From contig NZ_CP029190.1 in NCBI RefSeq assembly GCF_008642295.1, forward strand, positions 930,001 to 994,000: 64,000 bases of DNA, written 5' to 3'. Position numbers and translations under genes: made by a program. Positions 63,075-64,000 of the stretch are shown here, one piece after another. The notes beneath the pieces were generated by a model that made no database searches, was not told the DNA's origin, and saw only the letters and a list, made by a program, of their open reading frames with translations. Every line of letters starts with the position of its first letter. Position 1 is the stretch's first letter. The stretch is from Streptomyces venezuelae (GTDB taxonomy: Bacteria; Actinomycetota; Actinomycetes; Streptomycetales; Streptomycetaceae).

Positions 63075-64000
63075 ATGCCAAGAACACCGAAGCGGGCCCG
63101 CTGGTCCGCACTGATCGCCGCGGTGGGCGCCTTCGGCCTGCTGGGCGCGTTCACCGTCGCCAACTCCCAGGCGGCCGACGCCGGTCCGCAGTCCGCGCCC
63201 GCGGCTGCCTCGGCTGCCGCGGCCCTCCCGGCGTACGACCACGTGGTGGTCGTCGTCTACGAGAACAAGCAGTACGGCGAGATCATCGGCAGCGCCAACG
63301 CGCCCTACATCAACCAGCTGGCCAACAACGGCGCCAGCCTGACCGCGATGAAGGCCCTCACCCACCCCAGCCAGCCGAACTACTTCAACCTGTTCTCGGG
63401 CTCCACCCAGGGCATCACGGGCGACGGCTGCTACGTCCCGCAGTCGATGACCGCGGCCAACCTCGGCCAGGAGCTGATCGCGGCGGGCAAGACCTTCGCC
63501 ACCTACAACCAGGGTCTGCCGAGCGAGGGTTCGACGGTCTGCACCAACGGCCAGTACGCGCAGAAGCACAACCCCTGGTTCGCGTTCAAGAACGTCCCGC
63601 TGAACACCGGGAAGACCTGGGCGCAGTTCCCGCAGGGCAACTTCGCGGCGCTGCCGGACTTCTCGTTCATCGTGCCGGACCAGTGCAACGACATGCACTC
63701 CTGCCCGGTGTCCACGGGCGACACCTGGACGAAGAACAACATCGACGCGTACGCGCAGTGGGCGAAGGCCAACAACAGTCTGCTGGTGCTGACCTGGGAC
63801 GAGGACAACTTCCTCGGCTCCAACCAGATCGCGACCGTGTTCTACGGCGCGCATGTGAAGACGGGCAGGTACGGGACCGCCTTCAACCACTACAACCTGC
63901 TGCGCACCTTCGAGGACCTGTTCGGCACCACGCACGCGGGGAACGCCGCGAACGTCCAGCCGATCTCGGAGGTGTTCGGCACCGGCGGCCCCGATCCCAC
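63075..64000 (+). CDS. Secreted phosphoesterase/alkaline-phosphatase-superfamily protein, truncated at window end
   Basis: The first 308 residues of an exported acid-phosphatase/phosphoesterase-like protein, still open at the window edge. A Sec signal peptide (ALIAAVGAFGLLGAFTVANSQAADA) is followed by the metal-site motif HVVVVVYENKQYGEIIGSANAPYINQLANNGA, the THPSQPNYFNLFSGST nucleophile region and DLTWDEDN-type residues (VLTWDEDNFLGSN), matching acid phosphatases related to phosphatidylinositol-phosphatase-like proteins. RBS GAGGAG lies 12 bases before the ATG. It follows the synthase operon by 37 bp and may be a separate gene; a link to product maturation is speculative. Confidence 0.85.
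   Translation, partial: MPRTPKRARWSALIAAVGAFGLLGAFTVANSQAADAGPQSAPAAASAAAALPAYDHVVVVVYENKQYGEIIGSANAPYINQLANNGASLTAMKALTHPSQPNYFNLFSGSTQGITGDGCYVPQSMTAANLGQELIAAGKTFATYNQGLPSEGSTVCTNGQYAQKHNPWFAFKNVPLNTGKTWAQFPQGNFAALPDFSFIVPDQCNDMHSCPVSTGDTWTKNNIDAYAQWAKANNSLLVLTWDEDNFLGSNQIATVFYGAHVKTGRYGTAFNHYNLLRTFEDLFGTTHAGNAANVQPISEVFGTGGPDP

Overview
The window comes from the chromosome of a high-G+C actinobacterium, almost certainly a Streptomyces. The G+C content is very high, third codon positions are strongly G/C biased, GTG starts are frequent, ATGA/GTGA overlaps are common, and the gene families (SpoIIE-type phosphatase, VanW, secreted glycosidases with lectin or CBM modules, CDPS/P450) are typical of that genus. 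I see no rRNA, tRNA, CRISPR array, insertion sequence or prophage gene.

Layout. 1-2068: end of a valine-catabolism operon (3-hydroxyisobutyryl-CoA hydrolase, 3-hydroxyisobutyrate dehydrogenase, enoyl-CoA hydratase). 2104-10156: a HAD-like protein, a multidomain PAS/GAF/SpoIIE/HATPase regulator with a substituted phosphatase metal site, an operon of SRPBCC protein, MFS transporter and AnmK kinase, and an uncharacterised protein. 10203-17865: a secreted ricin-type lectin divergent from an ATPase/GNAT/HTH regulator, a secreted GH5 cellulase, a secreted serine hydrolase and a VanW wall protein. 18155-22550: an FprA-type reductase behind a perfect iron-box palindrome, a small membrane protein, then a cyclodipeptide synthase translationally coupled to a CYP121-like P450, a natural-product pair. 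22567-25062: a thioesterase and a 2,4-dienoyl-CoA reductase. 25158-37722: a glycan-use region with a sugar ABC transporter and GH38 alpha-mannosidase in one operon, a TetR/threonine-dehydratase pair, and secreted GH27 alpha-galactosidase and GH89 alpha-N-acetylglucosaminidase. 37792-44664: a proline-rich single-pass membrane protein, a membrane-anchored molybdopterin oxidoreductase, a second P450, a secreted beta-propeller-like protein and a LysR regulator.

45206-64000 is the most interesting part. It is a tightly overlapping operon encoding an iterative synthase that resembles polyunsaturated-fatty-acid (PUFA) synthases. The first protein is PfaD-like flavin reductase x2, KS, AT, ACP and KR. 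The second is KS, AT, DH and a C-terminal phosphopantetheinyl transferase. They are followed by a free ACP, an alpha/beta-hydrolase with a changed catalytic acid, a family-1 glycosyltransferase, a two-part methyltransferase, a galactokinase-fold protein that has lost its catalytic motifs, and a secreted phosphatase cut by the window edge. Together these could build a reduced acyl chain, release or transfer it, and then glycosylate and methylate it. The product cannot be read from the sequence.

A second theme is that several regulatory regions and 5' coding ends carry short perfect or near-perfect tandem repeats (8, 9 or 12 bp), and several intergenic regions carry clean palindromes likely to be operators.
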